DNA from: an uncultured Succinivibrionaceae bacterium
GTDB taxonomy: Bacteria; Pseudomonadota; Gammaproteobacteria; Enterobacterales; Succinivibrionaceae
NCBI GenBank assembly: GCA_949286015.1
Contig: CASEBB010000005.1
Location: 1-44,420, forward strand
DNA: 44,420 nucleotides
Direction: 5' to 3'
Under the pieces are notes generated by a model, which was not told the DNA's origin, made no database searches, and worked only from the letters and a program-made list of their open reading frames with translations. The translations under genes and the position numbers were made by a program. Below, piece after piece: positions 26,131-34,795 of this stretch (position 1 is the stretch's first letter; every line of letters starts with the position of its first letter).

Positions 26131-27396
26131 TTAAGCCGAAGGGCCGCCTACGGTGCCCGCACCAAAGTTACGCATGTTGAACGAGGTGTTGTTACCGCCG
26201 TTAGCCGGTGGCGCCATGCCAGCACCAATGTCATCCGTAACTGGAGCCGCCTCAAAGCGTAAGCTACCGTCAGTGCTCGTCTCAAAGCTGAAGCCACCTT
26301 GACCGGCATTGCGCGTTGGCATGATCTGCTCGGAGTTACCAGGCAGAATCGCAAGGTTCTCATGCTTTACCGCCTCACGAGAAATTGCGATTACCACACG
26401 ACGGTTCTGCGCACGGCCCGCACGGGTAGCATTGGAGAAGAATGGCGAGTACTGACCATAGGCTTCCGCCGCTAAGCGCTCCGGCTCAATACCATTAGCT
26501 TCTAACTCTTGCAGCACGTTAATGGCACGGCGTGACGACAGCTCCCAGTTATTTCCGTAAATAGCGCTTGGCACAAAGGAGTTATCGGTATAGCCACGGA
26601 CGCGGATGTAGTTATTAACGTCACGTAAGGCCGTAGCAATCGTGGCGATAACTGGACGCGAGCGGGTCAGAATCGATGCCGAGTTGCTGGCAAAGAGCAA
26701 GCTCGAGGAAATGTTAATGGTGATCCAGTTTGGATCGTGCTCGACAATGATGTCGCTATTTAAGCCCTGAGCGGTAATGGTCTCCGAAATGGAGCGCATG
26801 AGGCTATCAAATGGCTGACCGTTAGGGTTATCACCCTCGTACTCACTGCTCGATGGGCCAACACCACCGGTCTTATCCTGATCAAGCTCACCGCCGACAG
26901 TCATACCAGAGCTTTGCGCAGCCTCGGTATCAGGGGTCACTTGGCTCATGGCACCGGAGGTTGGGTTGTCAACCTCAGTAGCGTTTAAGTTACCCTGAGA
27001 GGAGGTCTCAGCATCATTATCAGTGGTGCTCTCAGTTTGCTCGCCGGTGTCACCTGGCTGTTGGATGGTAATACCAAAGTCCATGACACCACCGCCACCT
27101 TGAGCGTCGTTTTGCACTCTGTTAGTCGAAGTGGCGGCAGAGGCTAAAGAGGCATCGGCCATAAAGTTCGCCACAGGGCCAGGCAATGCAATCACGCCTG
27201 GTACTGAGGAGATCATGCCCATCTCGTTAAAGGATGCCATTAAGCCCTTAATCATGGACTGGGCGTCCACAGATTTAGCCATGGCAAAGGAGTAGAGCAC
27301 CACGAACACGGCGAACATCAGGGTTAAGAAGTCACCATAGGACACTAACCAACGCTCGAGGTTGACATGTTCCTCGGCCTTCTTACGCTTAGCCAT
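26131..27396 (-). CDS. motD: Flagellar stator protein MotD (MotB family)
   Basis: This 421-residue stator subunit couples ion flow to flagellar rotation together with MotC. The single N-terminal helix contains the ion-binding aspartate D22 in WLVSYGDFLTLMFAVFVVLYSF. The C-terminal OmpA-like peptidoglycan-binding domain (about 225-340) has RVRGYTDN, NWELSSRRAINVLQEL and NRRVVIAI. A Gln/Gly/Thr/Asp-rich insertion of about 160 residues lies between them, and an 80-residue Gly-rich tail follows, against about 300 residues in usual members. I chose the start MAKRKKAEEH at 27396 because GGAAGG lies 7 nt upstream; a longer frame reaches 27468. Its position beside cheB identifies it as MotD rather than MotB/PomB, but whether H+ or Na+ drives it is open. 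Confidence 0.88.
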   Translation of the reverse strand: MAKRKKAEEHVNLERWLVSYGDFLTLMFAVFVVLYSFAMAKSVDAQSMIKGLMASFNEMGMISSVPGVIALPGPVANFMADASLASAATSTNRVQNDAQGGGGVMDFGITIQQPGDTGEQTESTTDNDAETSSQGNLNATEVDNPTSGAMSQVTPDTEAAQSSGMTVGGELDQDKTGGVGPSSSEYEGDNPNGQPFDSLMRSISETITAQGLNSDIIVEHDPNWITINISSSLLFASNSASILTRSRPVIATIATALRDVNNYIRVRGYTDNSFVPSAIYGNNWELSSRRAINVLQELEANGIEPERLAAEAYGQYSPFFSNATRAGRAQNRRVVIAISREAVKHENLAILPGNSEQIMPTRNAGQGGFSFETSTDGSLRFEAAPVTDDIGAGMAPPANGGNNTSFNMRNFGAGTVGGPSA

Positions 27397-27575
27397 TGTT
27401 TTACCTTCCTTTGGGGGACTAAAGCATGGTGGCAGCTCCACCGCCTCGGAACTTTTCCTCAGCAGCACGCAGTGCTTGTGCTCTGAGTGCTGTCTTGAGG
27501 TGTAAGAGCGAGGCTACTATTCCCCGTGTACGTAGCTGCAACGAAACTGAATGCCTGCTTGTGATGAGCAGAATG

Positions 27576-28322
27576 TTATTCGCCGTTAAGATTGCCGGTG
27601 TAAACGCCGATGCGGCGCTTTAACATCAGGGTGTTCTCGTTGGCAGCGATCGAAACTAAGCCCTCTAAGGTCATGTACTTGTAAAGGGCGATCTCAGCGG
27701 CCACAGTACGTAAACGGCCACCTGCTGGAATCAGTAAGCAGTTTGCACCGACCAGACCGTAAATGGTTGCCACGAAGGCCACGGCGATGGATGGGCCTAA
27801 GAGGTCAGGACGGTCTAACAGGGACATAGCGTGAATCAGACCTAACACGGCGCCCACGATACCCATGGTTGGGAAGTAACCACCCATAGACTCGTAGTAC
27901 TTGGAGACAGGCTCTAATCTCTGCTGCTCTAATTCGATAGCATTTTCAAGGAGGGAATAGAGGGAATCCTTATCCACGCCGTCCACGATCATCTGGATAC
28001 CGGTGCGGGTAAAGTCATCGTTAGCGGAGGCCACCGAGTTTTCAAGGGCTAAGGCACCTTGTTGACGGGCGATGGTAGCCATACCCGTTAAGAGCTCAGC
28101 TTGGGATTGGAAGTTTAAGCGAGGTGGGGTAATTAACCAGACGAAGTGCTTTAAGGAGAACAGCACGTCTTTTAAGGAGAACTGCACTAAGCAAGCGCAG
28201 AAACCGGCGCCGACCACCACCATGAATGCAGGGAAGTTTAACAGGGCTGTTGGGTGGGTGCCCTCTAAGATCATGGCAGTTAAGATACAGCCTACCGCTA
28301 AGAATACACCGAGTAAGTTCAT
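27576..28322 (-). CDS. motC: Flagellar stator protein MotC (MotA family)
   Basis: This 248-residue four-helix stator subunit has the N-terminal helix pair (LLGVFLAVGCILTAMILEG and FPAFMVVVGAGFCACLVQF), a cytoplasmic domain with the charged torque-generating region, and C-terminal helices GGYFPTMGIVGAVLGLIHAM and GPSIAVAFVATIYGLVGANCLLIP. Length is typical of MotA/MotC. It lies 179 nt before motD and would form the stator complex with it. No Shine-Dalgarno is visible before the ATG (the upstream bases are TTTTTGGTTTTTT), so initiation may be weak or use an A/U-rich leader. Confidence 0.92.
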   Translation of the reverse strand: MNLLGVFLAVGCILTAMILEGTHPTALLNFPAFMVVVGAGFCACLVQFSLKDVLFSLKHFVWLITPPRLNFQSQAELLTGMATIARQQGALALENSVASANDDFTRTGIQMIVDGVDKDSLYSLLENAIELEQQRLEPVSKYYESMGGYFPTMGIVGAVLGLIHAMSLLDRPDLLGPSIAVAFVATIYGLVGANCLLIPAGGRLRTVAAEIALYKYMTLEGLVSIAANENTLMLKRRIGVYTGNLNGE

Positions 28323-29100
28323 AAAAAACCAAAAACACGACAGCGCTCAGAGTAAAGCACACCGCAAAAGGTGCCCCTACAAAGAAGAAAACCTACGTGT
28401 TCCCTTAGTCCAAGTGAATACGACTCAAGCTGCTTGACATCTTTACCGCTGTACAGGACAGGAGCAGACAGCAAAGCGTGAAGCAACTTACAACGAGCAC
28501 CTGTTAGGACGCGTGTACTCACGGTAGCACACGGTTCTCACGGTGGTGCATGCACTTTGTGCTGGCAGGGGAACTGCCACCACGGTCTGCGCTCTGCTTA
28601 CTCGGTGCTGCCTAAAGGCGGCGACCATAATTGCAGAAAAATCATTTCTCGAGCCCGTATCCTCGGCAGTACTCCTGATGGCTGCTAAAGGCGCAGCAAA
28701 AGCATCGTGGAGCAAGCGCGGCATAGACAGAGTGCGGCATGAATCCTCTAGCACTTTCCTACTGTAAGTGGCGTACTCTACTGCTGTAGAGGTGGCCTAC
28801 TTTTGTAGGTATCTCCTCATGACTTAGGAGTCAAAGTGTAAGTGGAGGCTATACCCTAGCCATGCCTAGCGGAGCGGTGGGATATGAGCTTAAGTAGCGG
28901 GTAAGATGCGCAGAGAGCGTCAAGCTCTCTAAAAGACGCGAGCGCTAGCGCGGGGCTAAGCTACGGTCTTTTGCCTTACCTACCAAAGAAATGAGCAGTA
29001 CCTGTCTTTGCAGCTAACAGCCAGATTATGATGAATCTGAGCGGCACAGCCACGGCAAACAACAGATGTTTGCTAGACAAGATTTTATGCCCCCCCAAAC

Positions 29101-29117
29101 TGCCAAAAGCATGCCAA
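29101..29117 (-). promoter_or_regulatory. Sigma-54-like site 1 upstream of motC
   Basis: On the minus strand it reads TTGGCATGCTTTTGGCA: GG and GC are 10 nt apart, and TTGGCAT closely fits the -24 element. It is about 780 nt upstream of motC, which is long for a promoter of that gene. Confidence 0.42.
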
Positions 29118-29122
29118 TGATC

Positions 29123-29139
29123 AGCCAAAAATATGCCGA
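29123..29139 (-). promoter_or_regulatory. Sigma-54-like site 2 upstream of motC
   Basis: On the minus strand it reads TCGGCATATTTTTGGCT, again with GG-N10-GC. It is 22 bp from site 1, in the same orientation and helical phase, and nearly identical to the site upstream of cheW (22204-22221). Confidence 0.42.
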
Positions 29140-29554
29140 TATAACGCAAAGCAGCGGCTTGTTTGTGGGATTTTCTAGGTGGGGGCAGGGACGTATGAGG
29201 AGAGAGGTGCAGCCACGGCAGCGCTATAACGGCTTTAGGGCAGGATTAGAGCGTGATTGCAGAGATGAAGAGCTGTGCATAACCATTGTCAGGGCGCACA
29301 CCCTGCCTCAGCAGAACAAAGGTGGGATAACGCTATCTTTTGAGAGGCTTTTGGGGTATTGAGGAGCTGGCGTCTACCCTAATGACACTACAGTGACGCT
29401 CTTATATGCTTAGCGGTGACGCATCTTAAGTTAGAGGCGCAGCCTGTGGGGACAGTTCAAAGAAGAGAGCAGCACAGAGCCCCCTACTTTGAGTGATGGC
29501 AGACACAAGTGAGCTTCTTAAGGCAAGCACTACAAGGCGCGGTAAACGTCCTAT

Positions 29555-29678
29555 CTCGAGTATAAAACGCCACAATCAGCCCTGCTCCGCGTGCTTGGTT
29601 ATTACCGCCTAAAAGGCGCTGTCAGCAGCCTATCTTAAGGGTGGGATGGCGGCATGTGGCCTTACTTTGCGGGCGTGG
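29555..29678 (+). repeat. Long tandem repeat, unit 1
   Basis: The unit runs from CTCGAGTATAAAACGCCACA to GGGCGTGG and contains AAAGGCGCTGTCAGCAGCC followed by TATCTTAAGG. It is about 85 percent identical by eye to 29711-29836, with a period of 156 bp. Confidence 0.75.
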
Positions 29679-29710
29679 TGACAACCTGAGAGCAAGAGCA
29701 CAAGCAACAC

Positions 29711-29836
29711 CTCTAGGGTAAAACGCCGCAACCAGCCCCTACTCCGCATGCTTAGTATTACCAACTAAAAGACGCTGTCAGCAGCCTATCTTAAGGGTAG
29801 GATGGCGGCCTACGGCCTTTACTCCGAGGGCGTAGC
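29711..29836 (+). repeat. Long tandem repeat, unit 2
   Basis: The unit runs from CTCTAGGGTAAAACGCCGCA to GGGCGTAGC, with the same internal GACGCTGTCAGCAGCC and TATCTTAAGG landmarks as unit 1. It abuts the cheB terminator. Confidence 0.75.
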
Positions 29837-29848
29837 GTCAGTGCCCAG

Positions 29849-29884
29849 AAAAAACAAAGCCCTATGGCTTGCACCACAGGGCTT
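29849..29884 (-). terminator. Intrinsic terminator after cheB
   Basis: On the minus strand AGCCCTGTGG pairs with CCATAGGGCT (one mismatch), followed by TTGTTTTTT. It lies about 33 nt after the cheB stop and should end transcription before motC. Confidence 0.8.
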
Positions 29885-29916
29885 CTTAATGTCAGGGACT
29901 ACAAAGTACGCAGCGC

Positions 29917-31338
29917 TTAGCGCATCTCCTGCGTAATGCAGTCAGCAAACTTTTCTAAAGGCAGGATCTGGTCAGCAATACCAGCATTAACCACAGCCTG
30001 TGGCATGCCATACACCACGCTGGTGTCCTCATTTTGCGCCCACACGACCGAGCCCTTTTGGTGGAGCATGCGGCAGCCCTCACAGCCATCCGAGCCCATG
30101 CCCGTGAGAATCATCGCCAGCACACTACCGCCATAAATGTTGGCAATAGAGGCAAAGGTCACGTCCACACATGGGTGATACACCAAACGTGGGTCAGCAG
30201 GTAAGATACGCACCTTAGTCTTACCGCCTAAGCGCTCAAAGATCATCTGCCGACCGCCTGGGGCAATGTAGCAGTGACCTGGCTCTAAGAACATGCCATC
30301 CTGCGCCTCAACCACCTCGTTTTGCGAGATGTTATTTAAGCGCGCGGCAAAGGTGGTCGTAAACGAAGCAGGCATGTGCTGCACAATCACAATCGGCACC
30401 GACAGGCGTGGCAGCTTCGGAATAATGTTTTGCAGCGCAATTGGGCCACCGGTGGAGGAGCCAATCGCCACTAAATCGTGGTGCTTGCCAGACACCTTAA
30501 AGTTAGTGGAGACGCCCTTAGCGGCACCAAACTCAAAGTGCATGGCAGCAGCTGGGCGGCCTTGATTGACATTGCTTAAGCTGTCGTAAAGCTTGTCAAT
30601 GCTCGCGCGCTGGTTAGCAGGTAAAGACGAGGTCGAGCTGGTGGTCGCAGTAGCGCCAAATGGGCGAGACGAGCTTGCAGGGCTTGTAGCGCCTACATGG
30701 GTGGTGCTACCCAAGCGGCTTGTGCTACTTGCGGCAGAACTCGTGGAGCCTAAACGGCTCGTGCTGGTGGTACCAAAACGCGAGGTCGTAGTGCTAGCGG
30801 TGCTCGCTGGGCGGCTTAAGCTCGAAGTTGGACGAGAGCTTAAGGTACTGCTGGCAGGACGCGACGCCGTTAAAGCGGAATTTGGACGCGCGCTGGCGCC
30901 AGCACTGCTAGCGGCCGGACGCGCTGGCATGCGACGAATATGCGAGCGAGCTACGGCCTTAATGGAGCTACGCAGCGCATTTAAGGCGTCCTCTCTCTTG
31001 TGGGCGATATCGTCGAAGTTCTTTGGCATGAAATCGACGGCGCCCGCCTCTAAGGCCTTAAAGGTGGAGTTGGCACCCTCAAAGGTCAGCGAGGAGAACA
31101 TCAAAATTGGTGTTGGGCACTGCGACATGATCTGCTGCACAGCCGTGATGCCGTCCATGACAGGCATTTCCACGTCCATGGTGATCACGTCAGGGTGCAG
31201 CGACAGGGTCTTCTCTACGCCCTCTTTACCGTCCTTGGCTTCACCGATGACCTCAAGAGAAGGGTCACCTTTTATGATCTCAGTAAGTCTTTTTCTAAAG
31301 AAGGTAGAGTCATCGACGATGAGTACCTTAATAGCCAT
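29917..31338 (-). CDS. cheB: Chemotaxis protein-glutamate methylesterase CheB
   Basis: This 473-residue response regulator removes receptor methyl groups and deamidates glutamines. The receiver domain (1-125) has DD at 9-10 and phospho-acceptor D55 in VITMDVEMPVMDG. The methylesterase domain has the catalytic triad S295 in AIGSSTGGP, H321 in VQHMPASF and D417 in GMGSDGCEG. Between them lies a 150-residue Ser/Thr/Arg/Ala-rich linker (about 132-285), several times longer than the usual linker. GAGGT lies 6 nt upstream of the ATG. The linker may loosen the phosphorylation-dependent inhibition by the receiver, which is inference. It is separated from cheA by 1.3 kb with a terminator between. Confidence 0.95.
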   Translation of the reverse strand: MAIKVLIVDDSTFFRKRLTEIIKGDPSLEVIGEAKDGKEGVEKTLSLHPDVITMDVEMPVMDGITAVQQIMSQCPTPILMFSSLTFEGANSTFKALEAGAVDFMPKNFDDIAHKREDALNALRSSIKAVARSHIRRMPARPAASSAGASARPNSALTASRPASSTLSSRPTSSLSRPASTASTTTSRFGTTSTSRLGSTSSAASSTSRLGSTTHVGATSPASSSRPFGATATTSSTSSLPANQRASIDKLYDSLSNVNQGRPAAAMHFEFGAAKGVSTNFKVSGKHHDLVAIGSSTGGPIALQNIIPKLPRLSVPIVIVQHMPASFTTTFAARLNNISQNEVVEAQDGMFLEPGHCYIAPGGRQMIFERLGGKTKVRILPADPRLVYHPCVDVTFASIANIYGGSVLAMILTGMGSDGCEGCRMLHQKGSVVWAQNEDTSVVYGMPQAVVNAGIADQILPLEKFADCITQEMR

Positions 31339-31910
31339 AAGAACCTCGAAAAATCCAAGCCTTCTGTCTGACGTTCAGCCTTGAACACAAAAGTGAGCGT
31401 CAGAGAGTCCCTGACGTAGGCTATTGTTCGGCCCTGTAATTTACCGCGTTTTCTCTCAAAGCACACTGGAGGTACGGGCAACCTTTAGGTAGCGGACACA
31501 GCGCAGAGGTGAGACGCGCTTAAGGGTGCTCTGCAAGAAAGCGCAAGTTAGAGCGCAATTTTTGTCAGCAAAGCTTATTCCTAAGCGGAAAAGACGGCAG
31601 AGTGACGCTTCGTGGGGAAGCAATTTGATTAGCATAACACAACGCGCTGTGCATAGCACGCTAGCGACGTGCTAGATAGTAACCTTTGCGTAAAAATGCT
31701 CTATTTATGGACAAAGCAGAGCCACGGGGCCCTCTTAATACATGCTATCACAGCCAAAGGAGAGGCAGGGTGGGGTTTGTGACAAAACTAATCATCTGGC
31801 GGTGCGGGGCAAGGCGGTATGGGCTCTAAAGCAGCACACAGCTACCCAGAAGGGGCATTTACGAGGCATCCCCATCCAAAACTACCGTCTCTCCCCCTCG
31901 ACGCTACAGG

Positions 31911-32400
31911 CTCTTTAGCCTCTGAAACTGCTGTGCTTAAGGGTAAGTGCAGCGTGGTCGCTGTGACCGTGTGTTTACATCCAGCCACGCACAGAAGCAG
32001 CATGGTCTCACCACACCACCTCAAGATAGCGGCAGCTGCTGCTGTTGCCATAAAAGCTCTTTAGCCTCAAAGATGAGGCGCTTCAGGCTCTTAAGGGCAC
32101 ATGCAGCAATGATACTGGGCAGTCGCTCTACAACGCTTCCAGCGCGCTTACAGCCAGCCACACACAGACGCAGCATGCCACCAACTTTCCATCTCGAGAT
32201 AGCGGCGGCAGCCGCTGAGATAAGCTCTCTTTAGCCTCGGTAAAGGAAAGCTTATGGCTCTTTGGGGCACGTGAGGCGCTCTACAACGCTCCCTGCGCGC
32301 TTACAGCCCGCCATGCACAGAAGCAGCATGGTCTCACCACCCTACCTCGAGATAGCAGTGGCATCTGCTACGCTACAGGCTCTGTGGCGCTTAAAAGCCG
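31911..32400 (+). repeat. Three imperfect tandem repeats, about 146-170 bp each
   Basis: Each unit begins CTCTTTAGCCTC (31911, 32057, 32227) and ends after CTCRAGATAGC (near 32031, 32194, 32347). Units 2 and 3 share GCTCTACAACGCT, GCGCGCTTACAGCC and CACAGA-GCAGCATG; unit 1 keeps only part of this. The right end again carries the CTCRAGATA signature of the dispersed family. Confidence 0.7.
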
Positions 32401-32493
32401 CTTGCCAGTTAACAACAGTACCGTGCATTACCAATGTCTTAGCGCCGCTCTCTGCCCTCTGCCGTGCTGCTCTTTTGTTCTTTTGCCCGCCCC

Positions 32494-32521
32494 AAATAAA
32501 AAGCCCCGCAAAGTGCGGGGC
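32494..32521 (-). terminator. Intrinsic terminator after cheA
   Basis: On the minus strand the perfect 8-bp stem GCCCCGCA/TGCGGGGC with a CTT loop is followed by TTTTTATTT. It lies about 120 nt past the cheA stop and ends the cheY-cheZ-cheA unit. Confidence 0.85.
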
Positions 32522-32643
32522 ATTTGACTTTTTGAGACCGGTGAGCTCACCACGCTGTAAGGTCTTTATACAGCAAGCTCACAACAAAGACAGCTCCTCA
32601 TGAAGAGCCACTGTCTTTAGCTCCAAGGCTATCTCTCGTAGCC

Positions 32644-34785
32644 TTAGAAACGATTGCCACCCTTACGGGCATAGGCACGAATCAGGTTCTGAATATCCAG
32701 AATCAGTGCAATACCACCATCGGAGGTAATAGTCGCACCAGACATGCCAGGAGTATGACGCAGCAGGCTGTCTAATGGCTTAATCACCACTTCCTCTTGG
32801 CCTACTAACTCGTCCACCACAAAGCCCACTAAGGTCGATGCAGGTACCTGCACTAACACAATGTAAGCCTTGCCATTCATGTACTCGTCAATCGGCTTGT
32901 TCTCAAACCATTGCTTGAGGAAGAACAGCGGCACTGCCTTGTCACGGATGATGATAGTGTTCTGACCATCCACGTTACGCATCGACGCTAAGTCGAGGTA
33001 GAAGATCTCCGACACCGAGGTCAGTGGCAACGCAAAAGTACGTCCCGAGATCTGCACCATTAAGGTTGGCAGAATAGCCAGCGTTAATGGCACCTTAATC
33101 TCAATCGTCGTGCCCTTGTGCAGCTCAGAAATCACTCGCACCGAGCCATTGAGCTTGGAGATGTTGGTCTTCACCACATCCATGCCCACGCCACGACCGG
33201 AGATATCAGTAATCACGGTGTTGGTGGAGAAGCCTGGCGCAAAGATCAGATTGTAGGCTTCCTCATCGCTTAAGCGATTGGCAGCCTCCTCATCCATCAC
33301 GCCCTTGCGTACCGCCACCTGACGTAACACCTTTGGATCCATACCGGCACCATCGTCAATGATGCGCAGTAAGATGTGATCGCCCTGCTGCTCAGCAGAT
33401 AAGGTCACCACACCCGTTGGATCCTTGCCTAAGGCAGCACGCTCCTCAGGCATCTCAATACCATGGTCGCAGCAGTTGCGCACCATGTGGATCATTGGAT
33501 CGGCAAGAGCATCCACCAAGTTCTTATCAAGCTCGGTGTCCTCACCTTCCATGACGAGGTTGATCTTCTTGTTGAGCTTACGCGCAAGGTCACGCACTAA
33601 GCGAGGGAAACGACCAAAGACCTTCTTAATAGGCTGCAGTCTGGTCTTCATGACTGAGCCTTGCAGGTCGGCCGTAACCACGTCTAAGTTGGCAATGGCC
33701 TTGTTCATCTCCTGATCTTCGCGGTGAGCGGCGATCGAGACTAAGCGGTTACGCACTAACACCAGCTCGCCGACCATACGCATGATGTCGTCGAGCACCT
33801 TGCTGTCCACACGTAAAGTGGTTTCCACTTCAGCTGCAGGCAGCGCAGGCTTCGCTGCACCAGCTGCGGCTGGCTTGGCGGCAGCAGGGGCAGCAGCTGG
33901 CTTAGCAGCGGCCGCAGGTGCTGGAGCTGGGGTTGGAGCAGGAGCTGGTGCAGCAGCAGGTGCTGCTGGGGCAGCAGGCGCGGCAGCTGCGGCGGCAGCT
34001 TGGGCCTTGTTGTATTCTTCTTCGCTGGCTTGCTTCAGCTCAGGGCTCTTGCTACCGGACACGTGACCGGCATCAGAGAGCATCTTGTCAAAGTCAGCGT
34101 CGGTATCGTCAGCCTGCTCTGGGTGCAGAGCCTTATCCTGATCAGTACCTGGGGCATGGCCCTTACCGTGGAGTTGATCTAATAAGGCCTCAAACTCCTC
34201 CTCGGTAATGTCATCGATGCTGTGATTGTCCCCGCCACTCTCAGCAGGAGCAGCAGCTGGCGCAGCAGGAGCTGCTGGGGCAGCAGGTGCAGGAGCAGGT
34301 GCTGGCTCGGGCGCAGGGGCTGGTGCAGGTGCAGGTGCAGGAGCCGGTGCTGGCTCTGGAGCAGGCGCAGCTGGGGCAGGAGCCGCAGCAGGCGCGCCAC
34401 CACCAACCTTACCGTCAGCAATATCATGCAGACGCTGAATTAACTCTGGAGGTACTGGCTCTAAAGGCTCACGATTCTGGACGGCAGTGAAAAGACGGGT
34501 GATCTCATCATAGGCCTGCAGCACGGCATCCATTAAGTCCGAGCTCATAGAGATCTTGCCATTACGCAGCATGTCGAAGACATTCTCTGCAGCATGGCAG
34601 ACATCTACAAGCTCTGTGAGCTCGAGGAAGCCAGCACCACCTTTAACCGTGTGGAAGCCTCTGAAGATAGCATTCAACAGGTCTTTGTCATCTGGGGTCT
34701 TCTCGATCTGAACTAACTGCTCACTCAGTCGTTCAATGATCTCGCCGGCCTCAACTATAAAGTCCTGTAGGATTTCCTCATCCAT
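32644..34785 (-). CDS. cheA: Chemotaxis histidine kinase CheA
   Basis: This 713-residue kinase phosphorylates CheY and CheB. P1 (HPt) has phospho-acceptor H45 in FRGFHTVKGGAGF. A long Pro/Ala linker follows, then an acidic stretch at about 189-250 (SIDDITEEEFEALLDQLHG and DTDADFDKMLSDAG), a second Pro/Ala-rich linker, dimerisation P3 from about 324, and the HATPase P4 with N-box MIHMVRNCCDHGIE (about 430-443), DDGAGMD and GRGVGMDVV. The CheW-like P5 lies at about 590-705. No clear P2 domain is seen. The acidic stretch resembles the part of Vibrio-type CheA that binds ParC/ParP (LID). The start is supported by AGGAG 8 nt upstream. It is 10 nt from cheZ, so the two are co-transcribed. Confidence 0.95.
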   Translation of the reverse strand: MDEEILQDFIVEAGEIIERLSEQLVQIEKTPDDKDLLNAIFRGFHTVKGGAGFLELTELVDVCHAAENVFDMLRNGKISMSSDLMDAVLQAYDEITRLFTAVQNREPLEPVPPELIQRLHDIADGKVGGGAPAAAPAPAAPAPEPAPAPAPAPAPAPAPEPAPAPAPAAPAAPAAPAAAPAESGGDNHSIDDITEEEFEALLDQLHGKGHAPGTDQDKALHPEQADDTDADFDKMLSDAGHVSGSKSPELKQASEEEYNKAQAAAAAAAPAAPAAPAAAPAPAPTPAPAPAAAAKPAAAPAAAKPAAAGAAKPALPAAEVETTLRVDSKVLDDIMRMVGELVLVRNRLVSIAAHREDQEMNKAIANLDVVTADLQGSVMKTRLQPIKKVFGRFPRLVRDLARKLNKKINLVMEGEDTELDKNLVDALADPMIHMVRNCCDHGIEMPEERAALGKDPTGVVTLSAEQQGDHILLRIIDDGAGMDPKVLRQVAVRKGVMDEEAANRLSDEEAYNLIFAPGFSTNTVITDISGRGVGMDVVKTNISKLNGSVRVISELHKGTTIEIKVPLTLAILPTLMVQISGRTFALPLTSVSEIFYLDLASMRNVDGQNTIIIRDKAVPLFFLKQWFENKPIDEYMNGKAYIVLVQVPASTLVGFVVDELVGQEEVVIKPLDSLLRHTPGMSGATITSDGGIALILDIQNLIRAYARKGGNRF

Positions 34786-34795
34786 CTTCTAACTC

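Larger units (their letters stand above)
28323..29916. other. Intergenic region between cheB and motC
   Basis: These 1594 bases contain the cheB terminator (29849-29884), a 156-bp-period tandem duplication (29555-29836), a 7-bp hairpin AGAGAGC/GCTCTCT (28912-28930) and two sigma-54-like sites (29101-29139). Frames here are short and without recognisable products. Confidence 0.5.
31339..32643. other. Intergenic region between cheA and cheB
   Basis: These 1305 bases hold three imperfect tandem repeats at 31911-32400 and the cheA terminator at 32494-32521. Short plus-strand frames at 31819-32603 lie inside the repeats and show no protein family. A promoter for cheB must lie here, but I cannot pick one with confidence. 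Confidence 0.5.

Noticed and set aside
29555..29836. Possible CRISPR or integron attC array
   Set aside because: Only two long diverged units, no short identical repeats, no integrase nearby.
30593..31384. 263-codon plus-strand frame opposite cheB
   Set aside because: The sense strand has all CheB catalytic residues; this is a mirror of its Ser/Ala-rich linker.
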